NCBI GenBank assembly: GCA_005776725.1
Contig: SXOO01000244.1
Span: 1 to 45,700 of the forward strand
Length of the DNA: 45,700 nt
Direction of reading: 5' to 3'
Source: Pseudomonadota bacterium
GTDB taxonomy: Bacteria; Myxococcota_A; UBA9042; GCA-2863065
Below are positions 25,348-32,884 of the stretch, piece after piece. A program made the translations under genes and the position numbers. Positions within the stretch are counted from its first letter, which is position 1; each line of letters begins with the position of its first letter. The notes under the pieces were generated by a model that saw only the letters and a program-made list of their open reading frames with translations, had not been told where the DNA came from and ran no database searches.

Positions 25348-26517
25348 TCAGGTTCTCTGGAAGAGGGCCACGTAGAAGCCATCCGTGGCGGTGAGCGCAG
25401 GCGACAGGGTCAGCTCGTGGCGCGCGGGGGGACCGGGCCCCCACAGCTCGCCAGGCAGCGGCAGCGACGCCGCCTCGAACTCGCCATGGCGTGAGAGGAA
25501 GGCCTGGGTCTGCCGCTCGTTCTCCGCCGGGAGGAGCGAGCAGGTGGCGTAGACGAGCCGCCCGCCCGGCCGGACCAGCGGCGCGACCTCGTCCAGGATC
25601 GCCGCCTGGAGCGCTACGTAGCGGGCCACGTCCTCTGGCCGCAGACGCCAGGCGAGATCCGGGGCCCGACGGAGCGTCCCGGTGCCCGAGCACGGCGCGT
25701 CCACGAACACCACGTCGAAGCGTTGGGTAGCGAGCCAGGCGTCGCCGGCCGGGGCCACTACGCGCTCGATGCGCTGTCCGTGGCGGCCGCGCGCGAGTCT
25801 CTCCTCGAGACCTGCGAGGCGCGCTGCGGACACGTCGGCCGCCACGAGGCGGCGAGGGAAACCAGCCTCGGCCAGCGCGAGCGTCGTGCCGCCGGCGCCG
25901 GCGCATCGCTCGAGCACGTCCAGCCCATCCACGGGCAGCGCGGCCAGCGCCACGAGCTGCGAGCCCTCGTCTTGAACCTCCGCGCGGCCCTCGGCTACGC
26001 AGAGGAGCGGTGCGCGCTTCAGCAGCCGCACGCCAGACGGCGCGAAGGGGGTGAACGTGGCCTCCAACTCGGCCGCGAGAGCCGTGCGGTCACCTCGAAC
26101 ACGCAGGTCCACGGGCGCCGGCTGGTCCAGCTTCGGGAGGTGGACGGCTGGGAGCGCCCGTGCGAGCCACTCGGGGAGTCCGCCGCCCACGCTCGGGAAG
26201 TCGGCCAGCAGCGCCCGCTCGGTTTCCGTCGGGTTGACGCCGTGCTCGGTGGCTTGCAGGGCGGCGTGGCCTTCCACCGCCAGAGCTCGGAGCCGCCAGC
26301 TCGGGGCCACGCCGCGACCCGCTAGCTCGGCGTCGAGCCCGGCGCGCCGACGAAGCAGCGCGTAGCAGAGGTCGAGGATCGCTGCGCGGTCCTTCGAGCC
26401 CGCGTAACGCCGTTGGGCGAGCCACGCTTGCGCAAAACGATCGAACGGGAAGGGCCCAGCGGCCTCCCACTGTTCGAGGAGCTCTATGCTCGACGCGACT
26501 CGGGCGGCGGGACGCAT
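25348..26517 (-). CDS. rsmB: RsmB-like rRNA (cytosine-5) methyltransferase
   Basis: 389 residues from ATG 26517; a start at 26589 would add 24 unlikely residues. The N-terminal 140 residues form a NusB-like helical RNA-binding domain (RRYAGSKDRAAILDLCYALL). The Rossmann domain has a modified SAM motif I, LERCAGAGGTTLALAE, where the family norm is D-x-CAAPGGKT. The two catalytic cysteines are present: DAPCSGTGTLRRAPD (motif IV) and YATCSLLPAENE (motif VI). The enzyme would make m5C in 16S rRNA or another RNA. The altered motif I is unusual but keeps the glycines. It is followed by ybaK in the same operon and faces a divergent HEAT lipoprotein gene across a palindrome. Confidence 0.88.
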   Translation of the reverse strand: MRPAARVASSIELLEQWEAAGPFPFDRFAQAWLAQRRYAGSKDRAAILDLCYALLRRRAGLDAELAGRGVAPSWRLRALAVEGHAALQATEHGVNPTETERALLADFPSVGGGLPEWLARALPAVHLPKLDQPAPVDLRVRGDRTALAAELEATFTPFAPSGVRLLKRAPLLCVAEGRAEVQDEGSQLVALAALPVDGLDVLERCAGAGGTTLALAEAGFPRRLVAADVSAARLAGLEERLARGRHGQRIERVVAPAGDAWLATQRFDVVFVDAPCSGTGTLRRAPDLAWRLRPEDVARYVALQAAILDEVAPLVRPGGRLVYATCSLLPAENERQTQAFLSRHGEFEAASLPLPGELWGPGPPARHELTLSPALTATDGFYVALFQRT

Positions 26518-26533
26518 GGGGCAAACTTGCCCC
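26518..26533. promoter_or_regulatory. 16-bp palindrome in divergent promoter region
   Basis: GGGGCAA-AC-TTGCCCC is an inverted repeat with 7-bp arms and a 2-bp spacer. It lies directly against the rsmB-like start codon (26517), 78 bp before the HEAT lipoprotein start. The size and symmetry suit a dimeric repressor site rather than an RNA hairpin, since a 2-nt loop is too small. Confidence 0.5.
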
Positions 26534-26610
26534 ACTGAGGCGCGTCGCGCCAGCGCGTCGTTGCCGATGCGCCGGAGCGCTGTTATCAACGCGCTCCTTC
26601 AGGAGGCGCC

Positions 26611-28011
26611 ATGAAATCCAAGCTACTCCCCCTCGCTCTCGTCGCAGCCTTCGCCAGCGCCGGGTGCCGGAAGAAGTCAGAGCCAGTGGTCCACACCAGC
26701 GCTCCTACCGAGGCGCCAGGGGGTGATGGGACCAGCGAGCCGGGTCCCGCGGAGCCGGCAGAGCCTTCCGACGGCACGGACGAGGCCCGCGATCCCAGGG
26801 AGGTCGCGATGGAGACGGCCTATCAGAGCCTCGTCACGGGCGACGACGGGGCGCCGGCCAAGGTCGTCGCGCTGGGAGCGGACGCGCTGGCCATCCTGGA
26901 GCGGGCGCTCGAGTCTCAGAACGTGGTCGCGGTCTTGGGCGCCATCCAGACGCTGCCCTTGCTGGCAACTGAGCGCGGCGGGGCGCTGCTCGAGGCGGCC
27001 CTTGCCAACACGGCTGCGTCAGTGCGCGCGGCGGCGCTCGACGCCTCGGCCGCGGGGCCCCACCGGGTGCCCGTGGCGAAGCTGGTCGAGGCGCTGGCAG
27101 ACGCGGAGATCGAGGTGCGCGCCACTGCGTGCGATGCGTTGGGCACGGGCGGGGTCAAGGAGGCCGCAGCGGTCGCGGCCGTGTTCGCGCGCCTCGCCGA
27201 CGAGGACCCCGTGGTCCGCACGGCGTGCGCGGCGGCCTTCGCCGTCATGGCCACGCCCTCCGAGTGGCTCCCCAAGCTCGCGACGCAGCTCGAGAGCCCC
27301 AAGGCGGAGGGTCGTGAGGGCGCCGTTCGCGCGCTCGGCGAGCTCAAGCTGGCCGAGGGCTTCGACTTCATCCGTGGGCGCCTCGCCGATCCCGACGCGT
27401 CCGTGGTCGCTACGGCCCTCGCGGCCATCGGGCGTTACGCGGACGAACCGTCTGTTCGGGAGGTGGAGCCCTTCCTCAAGGACGAGCGGCGCTCCGTCCG
27501 GATCGAGGCGGCGGCTGCCTTGGCGCGCCTCCCGGCCGCTTCGGTGAAGAACCTCGTCTACGAGGTCCTGAAGGACCGCGACGCCGCGGTGCGGATCGAG
27601 GCGGCGGCCGCGCTCGGGCGCTTCGGCGATGACCCGGAGACTTTCATCCGGCTGCACGCGCTGCTTCGCGACGAGGAAGCCGCGGTGCGCGACATCACGG
27701 CGCTGGTCCTCGAGGAGCTGTTGGTCGCTGGCAACCGGCCGGGCGGAACCAGCCCCACGGGCTCGTTCTCCGCGATCAGCGGGCGCCTCGCGGACGAGCC
27801 CGACGATGGGGTGCGTGCCCGGCTCGTGGTGGCGCTGTCCGCTGCGGACGCCCAACGCGCCGTTCCGGTGTTCATCGATCGGCTGGCCGCCGCCAAGGGC
27901 CAGGAAGGCACCGCCCTCCTGGTGGCGTTGCGCACCACCACCGGGCAGTCGCTCCCCATGGACGCGGTCCAGTGGAGAGCTTGGTACGACAAGGCGCACC
28001 CCACGCCCTGA
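26611..28011 (+). CDS. HEAT-repeat lipoprotein
   Basis: 466 residues with a good AGGAGG ribosome-binding site. MKSKLLPLALVAAFASAGC is a lipoprotein signal peptide (lipobox SAGC). A charged Pro/Glu linker (20-65) is followed by about nine to ten HEAT/PBS-lyase-type helical repeats (for example DPVVRTACAAAFAVMA, AAVRIEAAAALGRFGDDPE, DDGVRARLVVALSAADAQ). Such alpha-solenoids bind proteins. It is probably anchored in the envelope as a scaffold. It begins a plus-strand operon with the pentapeptide-repeat gene (74-nt gap) and three further genes. No enzyme activity is suggested. Confidence 0.87.
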   Translation: MKSKLLPLALVAAFASAGCRKKSEPVVHTSAPTEAPGGDGTSEPGPAEPAEPSDGTDEARDPREVAMETAYQSLVTGDDGAPAKVVALGADALAILERALESQNVVAVLGAIQTLPLLATERGGALLEAALANTAASVRAAALDASAAGPHRVPVAKLVEALADAEIEVRATACDALGTGGVKEAAAVAAVFARLADEDPVVRTACAAAFAVMATPSEWLPKLATQLESPKAEGREGAVRALGELKLAEGFDFIRGRLADPDASVVATALAAIGRYADEPSVREVEPFLKDERRSVRIEAAAALARLPAASVKNLVYEVLKDRDAAVRIEAAAALGRFGDDPETFIRLHALLRDEEAAVRDITALVLEELLVAGNRPGGTSPTGSFSAISGRLADEPDDGVRARLVVALSAADAQRAVPVFIDRLAAAKGQEGTALLVALRTTTGQSLPMDAVQWRAWYDKAHPTP

Positions 28012-28085
28012 CCCCGCGTTTCACCCGCACCGTCGCGGTGTTATGCTCCCTGTTCGCCGCACGTCCTCGAGCGGTCGGAGGTGAG

Positions 28086-28775
28086 ATGGAGAGCGTCTAC
28101 GAGTCAGTGCACGACGTCCGCGACAAGTGTCGTGGCCAGGTGCTCGAAGGGTGCCTCGTCCAGCGCGCTGACCTCGGCGTGCTCGACTTCTCGGAGTTCG
28201 TCCTGGACCGGGTCGCGTTCAAGAGCGTGGGCCTCGTCGGGGTGCGGTTCTCTCGCACCCTGCTCCTGGCGAACAGCTTCACGGGGGCGCAGCTCCGGAA
28301 GGCCGCCTTTCACGGGGCGCAGCTCCGGTCCACCAGCATCCTCAACAGCGAGGCCATCGAGGCAGACTTCGAGGGGGCCGCGATCGAGGGCTGCAAGTTC
28401 TTCGACAGCCGCTTCGCCAACGCGCGGTTCGTCGAGGCGCACCTCCTGAACTGTCGCTTCGGGGGCGCGGACCTCCACGGGGCCACCTTCGAGCGCGCCA
28501 CCATCATGCACTCGCAGTTCTCGGACTCTCGCATGGTCAACGCTCAGATGTCCGGTGTCAGCTTCCGTGGCGCCGTCCTCGTCGACGTAGACCTCCAGGG
28601 CGCCAACCTCTACGGCGCGGACTTTAGAGATGCGCTCGTGGTCAAGGCGGATCTGCGCGACGCCAACCTCATGAACGCGCGGTTCGAGGGCGCCACCTTC
28701 GTCGAGACGTCCACCGAGCGTGCAGACATGGAACCGGCCGCGCGCGCGCTCCTTTCAGGTCGGAGGGCCTCATGA
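28086..28775 (+). CDS. pentapeptide-repeat protein
   Basis: 229 residues from ATG 28086, with a GGAGGTGAG ribosome-binding site; the upstream in-frame extension to 27972 is rejected. From about residue 25 to 215 the sequence is a run of A(D/N)L/F-x-x pentapeptides (GADLHGATFERATI, LQGANLYGADFRDALVVKADL). These predict a right-handed quadrilateral beta-helix. No signal peptide or membrane segment is present, so it is likely cytoplasmic. Known roles include gyrase mimicry (Qnr/MfpA) and protein-protein scaffolding, but these are rare cases and nothing here identifies a target. The next gene overlaps its stop by 4 nt (ATGA). Confidence 0.9.
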   Translation: MESVYESVHDVRDKCRGQVLEGCLVQRADLGVLDFSEFVLDRVAFKSVGLVGVRFSRTLLLANSFTGAQLRKAAFHGAQLRSTSILNSEAIEADFEGAAIEGCKFFDSRFANARFVEAHLLNCRFGGADLHGATFERATIMHSQFSDSRMVNAQMSGVSFRGAVLVDVDLQGANLYGADFRDALVVKADLRDANLMNARFEGATFVETSTERADMEPAARALLSGRRAS

Positions 28776-29266
28776 GCCAAGAACACCCGCTCCGGCGCGC
28801 GCTGCGACAGCAGGACGCCATCGCAGCTGCCCTCGCCACGCGCTCGCACGAAGAGCTCGTGAAGATCGCGGCCGACCTCATGAAGACGTACGTGGTGGAC
28901 GGCGCCTCGCCGCAGAAGCCCGATGTGGGTCGGGTGCACGTGCCGCAGCACCTGCGCGGCCTCGGCTTCGCGTCCCTGATCGAGACGCTGAAGTTCCACC
29001 TGGATCTCAAGGAGCTCGAGCAGTTCACCGTGACTGATGGTCAGGTCTTCGTGAAGCTGGGCGGTCGCGAGTTCGCGCTCGATGGCGCCGCGCCGCCGCC
29101 TGCGCGCGCGGCGGCCCCACCGGCCCGCCTGGTAGAGTCGCCTCCCGTCATCCGCGAGCCCCCGGCGGCACCCGCGCCGCGCGTCGAGGCCCCGCCGCGA
29201 CCCGAGGTGAAGCCGCCTGGTCCTTCCGAGAGCGACGATCGCTTTCGAATGCTTGAGCTCGATTGA
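28772..29266 (+). CDS. hypothetical cytoplasmic protein with Pro/Ala-rich tail
   Basis: 164 residues, overlapping the pentapeptide-repeat gene by 4 nt. The N-terminal 100 residues look folded, helical then beta (SHEELVKIAADLMKTYVVD, GLGFASLIETLKFHLDLKEL, VFVKLGGREFAL). A 50-residue Pro/Ala/Glu-rich tail follows and ends DDRFRMLELD. There is no signal peptide. I do not recognise the family. The tight overlap on both sides ties its expression to the pentapeptide-repeat and nuclease genes, and it may be a partner of the pentapeptide-repeat protein (inference). Confidence 0.7.
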   Translation: MSQEHPLRRALRQQDAIAAALATRSHEELVKIAADLMKTYVVDGASPQKPDVGRVHVPQHLRGLGFASLIETLKFHLDLKELEQFTVTDGQVFVKLGGREFALDGAAPPPARAAAPPARLVESPPVIREPPAAPAPRVEAPPRPEVKPPGPSESDDRFRMLELD

Positions 29267-29898
29267 TGCGCTGGCTCCCCGTCGCTGTCGTCATCGTCTC
29301 TGGGTGTCTCGACCGTGCGGGTGCAAACGACAGCATCAAGAGCGACGCGGTCTCCGATGCAGCCGAGGTCGGCGCGTCAGACACCCCCGCGCCGGCTCCC
29401 GACAGCACCGGCCTGGATCCGGTGTTCTCCGAGCTCCCCGACGAGTGGGTCGAGGCGCCGCTGGGCTTCTGCGATGAGCTCGCCCACCAGTCGATCGCCA
29501 CCTACAACAACGATGGCGACACGATCGGCATCGCCACCGGCGACAGGGTCCGCTTCATCGGCGTGGACGCCACCGAGACGAACACGGCCGACTGCTACGC
29601 CGAAGAGGGGAAGAACGCGCTCCGGGCGCTTCTGGCACCCAACAAGACCATCTGCCTCTATCCGGATCCGGCGGGCCCCGACAAAGACACCTTCGACCGG
29701 CTGCTCCGCTACGTGTTCATCAAGGTGGACGGGGTCTGGCGCATGCTGAATATCCGCTTGGTCCGCCTCGGCGCAGCCAAGGCCTATCACGACTTCCTGA
29801 AGGGTAAACAGTTCCGGGTCCAGACGGAGCAGGCGGAGATCCTGGCACGTGATGAAGCCCGTGGTGGCTGGGGACGCTGCGGGTGGGTGATCGAGTAG
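29266..29898 (+). CDS. staphylococcal-nuclease-like (thermonuclease) lipoprotein
   Basis: 210 residues from ATG 29266, which shares one base with the upstream TGA; TTG 29263 is an alternative start. MRWLPVAVVIVSGC is a lipoprotein signal (lipobox VSGC). After a linker of about 50 residues comes an SNase domain: NDGDTIGI, VRFIGVDATETN (Arg and catalytic Glu at the correct 8-residue spacing), FDRLLRYVFI (second catalytic Arg) and NIRLVRLGAAKAY. All three catalytic residues of staphylococcal nuclease are kept, so it is likely an active extracellular or surface-anchored nuclease. Scavenging or defence roles are inferred. A nucleotidyltransferase gene overlaps its end by 16 nt. Confidence 0.88.
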   Translation: MRWLPVAVVIVSGCLDRAGANDSIKSDAVSDAAEVGASDTPAPAPDSTGLDPVFSELPDEWVEAPLGFCDELAHQSIATYNNDGDTIGIATGDRVRFIGVDATETNTADCYAEEGKNALRALLAPNKTICLYPDPAGPDKDTFDRLLRYVFIKVDGVWRMLNIRLVRLGAAKAYHDFLKGKQFRVQTEQAEILARDEARGGWGRCGWVIE

Positions 29899-30740
29899 CT
29901 CCGGCGCTAGGGGAGCGCGCCTCCCGCGCACCGCGCGAGGCCATGTTGTTCTGTGCGGGCCTGGGTACCCGCCTTCGCCCTCTCACCGACCACATCCCAA
30001 AACCCGCGATACCGTTCCTCGGGCGCCCGCTCGTCGCGCACACGCTCGACTGGCTGCGGGCCGCTGGAGTGGAGCGCGTGGTGGTGAATCTGCACCACCT
30101 CCCGCAGCTCATGCGGGAGACCGTCCTCGCCGCAGCATCCTCGCTCGAGGTGGTCTTCTCGGAAGAGCCGGAGCTCCTGGGTACAGGGGGCGGTCTCGTC
30201 GCCGCGCGGCCGCTGTTCCGCGGGGACGGGCCCATCCTCGTCGTGAACGGCGACTGCTACTACCACGCCCCCCTGGCGCCGCTCTTCGAGTCGTACGTCG
30301 CGGGTGTCGCGGATCGCGCCGGCTCCGGGGGCCCGGGTGGGGCGACCCTGGCCTCGCTCTGGATCTCGCCGGATCCCCGATATGGCGATATCGCGAACGT
30401 ACGCTCCGTGGACGGTGGGATCGTATCGATTGCTGGGAGGCCCGCGCGCTCCGGGCGTCCGGCCCTTGGAGACACCCAGGTCAGCGGCGCCTATCTCGGC
30501 GTGCAGTTGATCTCGCAGCGCCTGCTCGACCGCCTGCCGCCAAGCGGGCCGTCGTGTCTCCGCGATGACGGCTGGATCCCCGCGTTGGCTGACGGCGAGC
30601 TGTTGCGAGCCGTAGACCTCGGAGGGCATGCCTTCGATCTCGGCACCCCAGAGCGCTACATGGAGGCGCACGAACAGCAGGCGGGAGGTACGGCGATTGA
30701 GCCCGCCGTGGCCCGGTGGCTCAGGCCTCGAGCACCTTGA
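29883..30740 (+). CDS. sugar-1-phosphate nucleotidyltransferase (MurU/mannose-1-P guanylyltransferase-like)
   Basis: 285 residues from GTG 29883, overlapping the nuclease stop by 16 nt; ATG 29943 is an alternative. The signature motif AMLFCAGLGTRLRPLTDHIPKPAIPFLGRPL opens the Rossmann domain. LGTGGGLVAAR and VVNGDCYYHAPL (Mg-binding Asp) follow, with FDLGTPERYMEAH near the end. These are typical of small NTP:sugar-1-P transferases such as MurU or GDP-mannose pyrophosphorylases, which activate a sugar phosphate for glycan synthesis. There is no C-terminal left-handed beta-helix, which fits MurU-type rather than GlmU. The exact sugar cannot be told. The 3' end overlaps the convergent PP2C gene by 20 nt. 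Confidence 0.85.
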   Translation: MGDRVAPALGERASRAPREAMLFCAGLGTRLRPLTDHIPKPAIPFLGRPLVAHTLDWLRAAGVERVVVNLHHLPQLMRETVLAAASSLEVVFSEEPELLGTGGGLVAARPLFRGDGPILVVNGDCYYHAPLAPLFESYVAGVADRAGSGGPGGATLASLWISPDPRYGDIANVRSVDGGIVSIAGRPARSGRPALGDTQVSGAYLGVQLISQRLLDRLPPSGPSCLRDDGWIPALADGELLRAVDLGGHAFDLGTPERYMEAHEQQAGGTAIEPAVARWLRPRAP

Positions 30741-31491
30741 CGGCGACGACGGTGACGTTGTCTTTGCCGCCGTTGTCGCAGGCGCGCCGGATCAGGGCGC
30801 GGCACATCGCGTCGAGGTCGTCCTTGTGCTCGAGGATCAGCGACTGAATGTCGCGGTCTTCGACCTCGCCGTTGAGACCGTCCGAGCACAGGATGAAGAT
30901 GTCGTCCGGCTGCACGGCCTCAACGCCGATGTCGACCAGGACCGACTCTTTCATCCCCAAGGCGCGCACGATGATGTTCTTGTGCGGGAAGTTCTTCTCT
31001 TCCTCGGGGGTGAGGCGAGCCATCTTCTTGTAATCGTTGAGGAGCGAGTGGTCCTCGGTGACCTGGGCGAGCTGGCCGTCGCGCACTCGATAACACCGCG
31101 AGTCGCCCACGTGCGCCACGTAGTGGCGGCCGTCGCGGATCGCCATGCCCACGAAGGTGGTGCCCATGCCCTTGTACCGGGCGTCCTCTGAGGCCTTCTC
31201 GAAGACGCGAAGGTTCGCGTAACGCACCGAGTTGACGAAGAGGTTCTCCGTGTAGGTGCGGTTCTTGTCTTCTTTGTACGGCCAGGTGATGTCGCCGTCT
31301 TCGCTGGCGTCGCGGAAGAACTTGCACACCGTCTCGACCGCGATCTGGCTGGCGACCTCGCCGCTGGCGTGTCCTCCCATGCCGTCGGCCACGATGAACA
31401 AGCCTTGGTCGGGGACCAACTCGTAGTTGTCCTCGTTGTGGTTCCGCTTCATCCCGACATCGGTCAGGCCGGCGTGGATGACTTTGGTCAT
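30721..31491 (-). CDS. PP2C-family Ser/Thr protein phosphatase
   Basis: 256 residues from ATG 31491 (MTKVIHAGLTDVGMKRNHNEDN); a longer frame to 31557 is rejected because it runs into the divergent promoter. All PP2C motifs are present: RNHNEDN, LFIVADGMGGHASGE, MGTTFVGMAI, HVGDSRCYRV, ILCSDGLNGEVED and KDNVTVVAV. The metal-binding Asp residues are intact, so it is likely an active Mg/Mn-dependent phosphatase of the PppA/Stp1 type. It would counteract Hanks-type Ser/Thr kinases, which are abundant in myxobacteria. No kinase lies in the window. Confidence 0.94.
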   Translation of the reverse strand: MTKVIHAGLTDVGMKRNHNEDNYELVPDQGLFIVADGMGGHASGEVASQIAVETVCKFFRDASEDGDITWPYKEDKNRTYTENLFVNSVRYANLRVFEKASEDARYKGMGTTFVGMAIRDGRHYVAHVGDSRCYRVRDGQLAQVTEDHSLLNDYKKMARLTPEEEKNFPHKNIIVRALGMKESVLVDIGVEAVQPDDIFILCSDGLNGEVEDRDIQSLILEHKDDLDAMCRALIRRACDNGGKDNVTVVAVKVLEA

Positions 31492-31594
31492 GCGGATAGC
31501 TTCGGCATAAAACGCCCGCATCCTAGCGCGGGACCTTCGCCGACGTCCAGCCGACAACGGAGCTTCCCTCGAGGATGATCCAAGGAGTGACGCG

Positions 31595-32203
31595 ATGCCC
31601 CCCTTTTTATCGCCGAATTGGCCCTCCTGGACCTTCCAGCCGATCGGCGTGGTGCAGTCGCCCTACCTTGACCGCATCGAAGCGCCGCATCAGGCCGTGG
31701 TGAGCCACGGCACCCTCGCAGGGACGGCGGTGGAGGGCGTGATCGCGCTCTCGCCGACGCTTCCGGAGGCGTGCCTGCGCGATCTCGAGGGGTTCGAGCG
31801 GCTGTGGGTGGTGTGGGTCTTTCACCGAAGCGACGGGTGGCGGCCGACGGTGATCCCGCCTCGGGGGCCGCGGCGGCGGCGAGGGGTCCTGGCGACCCGG
31901 TCTCCCCACCGTCCGAACGCGCTGGGGCTCACTGCCGTGGAGCTGGTCTCGGTGGATGCGGAGGCGCGGACCCTCCGCGTGCGAGGGCTGGACATGCTGG
32001 ACGGCACACCGGTGTTGGACGTGAAGCCGTACGTGCCCTACGCGGACGCCTTCCCGGGTGCCCGAGCGGGGTGGGTGGACGAGGTGGTGAGCCTTCAGGC
32101 CGGTGACGCGCTCTGGGCGCCGGGCCCGAAGCGCCCGCTGCGGTCAACGGCCCATGCGCAGGCGCCAGACCCCGAGGGCCGCCTCTCGAAAGATAGCGCC
32201 TGA
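31595..32203 (+). CDS. trmO: TrmO/TsaA-like SAM-dependent tRNA methyltransferase
   Basis: 202 residues with an AAGGAG ribosome-binding site. The TsaA fold is recognised by FQPIGVVQSPYLDRIEAP at the N-terminus, RLWVVWVFHRSDGW, ATRSPHRPNALGLTAVEL and LDGTPVLDVKPYVPYAD. TrmO N6-methylates t6A37 in tRNAs reading ACC/ACU codons; VirR/TsaA-like homologues share these motifs. The C-terminus (about residues 165-202) is short and polar and lacks E. coli TrmO's extra domain, which is common in bacterial TsaA-like proteins. Its last 60 nt overlap the convergent glycosyltransferase gene. Confidence 0.88.
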   Translation: MPPFLSPNWPSWTFQPIGVVQSPYLDRIEAPHQAVVSHGTLAGTAVEGVIALSPTLPEACLRDLEGFERLWVVWVFHRSDGWRPTVIPPRGPRRRRGVLATRSPHRPNALGLTAVELVSVDAEARTLRVRGLDMLDGTPVLDVKPYVPYADAFPGARAGWVDEVVSLQAGDALWAPGPKRPLRSTAHAQAPDPEGRLSKDSA

Positions 32204-32884
32204 CATCTTCGACTGCCCCTTCGTCCGGTCGGGGAAGATGATCGGCACCTGGCCTACGCGGAAGCCTGCGCCCAAGGTGCGCCAGGTGAGCTCGATCTGA
32301 AATCCGTAGCCCACCTGGTGGACCGCGTCGAGGTCCAGCGCTTCCAGCACCGCGCGGCGGAAGCACTTGAAGCCGCCCGTGAGGTCCGTGAACGGCACCC
32401 CGAGCACCAGTCGGGCGTAGAGGTTCCCGCCGCGCGAGATCAGCTGGCGGCCCAGCCCCCAGTCCTCCACGCCGCCGCCCGACATGTAGCGGCAGCCCAG
32501 GACGAGGTCGTTGCGCTCGAGCTCTCGGAGGAAGTCTGGGAGGAAACGCGGCTGGTGGCTGAAGTCGGCGTCCATCTCGAAGACCGCCGTGTAGTCGCGC
32601 TGAAGCGCCCACCGGAAGCCCGCGAGGTAGGCAGTGCCGAGGCCGAGCTTGCCCGCCCGATGGATCGCGTGGAGCCGCGGGTCCGCCGCGGCCAACCCAT
32701 CGGCCAAAGCGCCCGTGCCGTCCGGGCTGTTGTCGTCCACCACCAGGACGTGGACCTCGGGCAGGCGCGCCAGGATGGCTGCGATGAGCGCCTCGAGGTT
32801 CTCGCGTTCGTTGTACGTGGGGACCACGATCAAGGCGCCGGCGCCCGTCGCGGGGTCAGGCGTCTCGCGTCTAGAACTGCTCAC
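32144..32884 (-). CDS. family 2 glycosyltransferase, polyprenol-monophosphomannose synthase (Dpm1)-like
   Basis: 246 residues from GTG 32884, overlapping the upstream ANL-gene stop by 14 nt. GT-A fold signatures: VVPTYNERENLEALI, VHVLVVDDNSPDGTG, AVFEMDADFSHQP (DAD metal motif) and FTDLTGGFKCFRR. The GYGFQIELTWR and VPIIFPDRTKGQSKMS motifs are specific to the dolichol/polyprenol-phosphate mannose synthase group. There is no C-terminal membrane domain, so it is a soluble Dpm1-type enzyme. It makes a lipid-linked sugar donor for later transfer. It follows a degenerate acyl-CoA-synthetase homologue in the same operon. Confidence 0.88.
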   Translation of the reverse strand: MSSSRRETPDPATGAGALIVVPTYNERENLEALIAAILARLPEVHVLVVDDNSPDGTGALADGLAAADPRLHAIHRAGKLGLGTAYLAGFRWALQRDYTAVFEMDADFSHQPRFLPDFLRELERNDLVLGCRYMSGGGVEDWGLGRQLISRGGNLYARLVLGVPFTDLTGGFKCFRRAVLEALDLDAVHQVGYGFQIELTWRTLGAGFRVGQVPIIFPDRTKGQSKMSGAIFREAALGVWRLRMGR

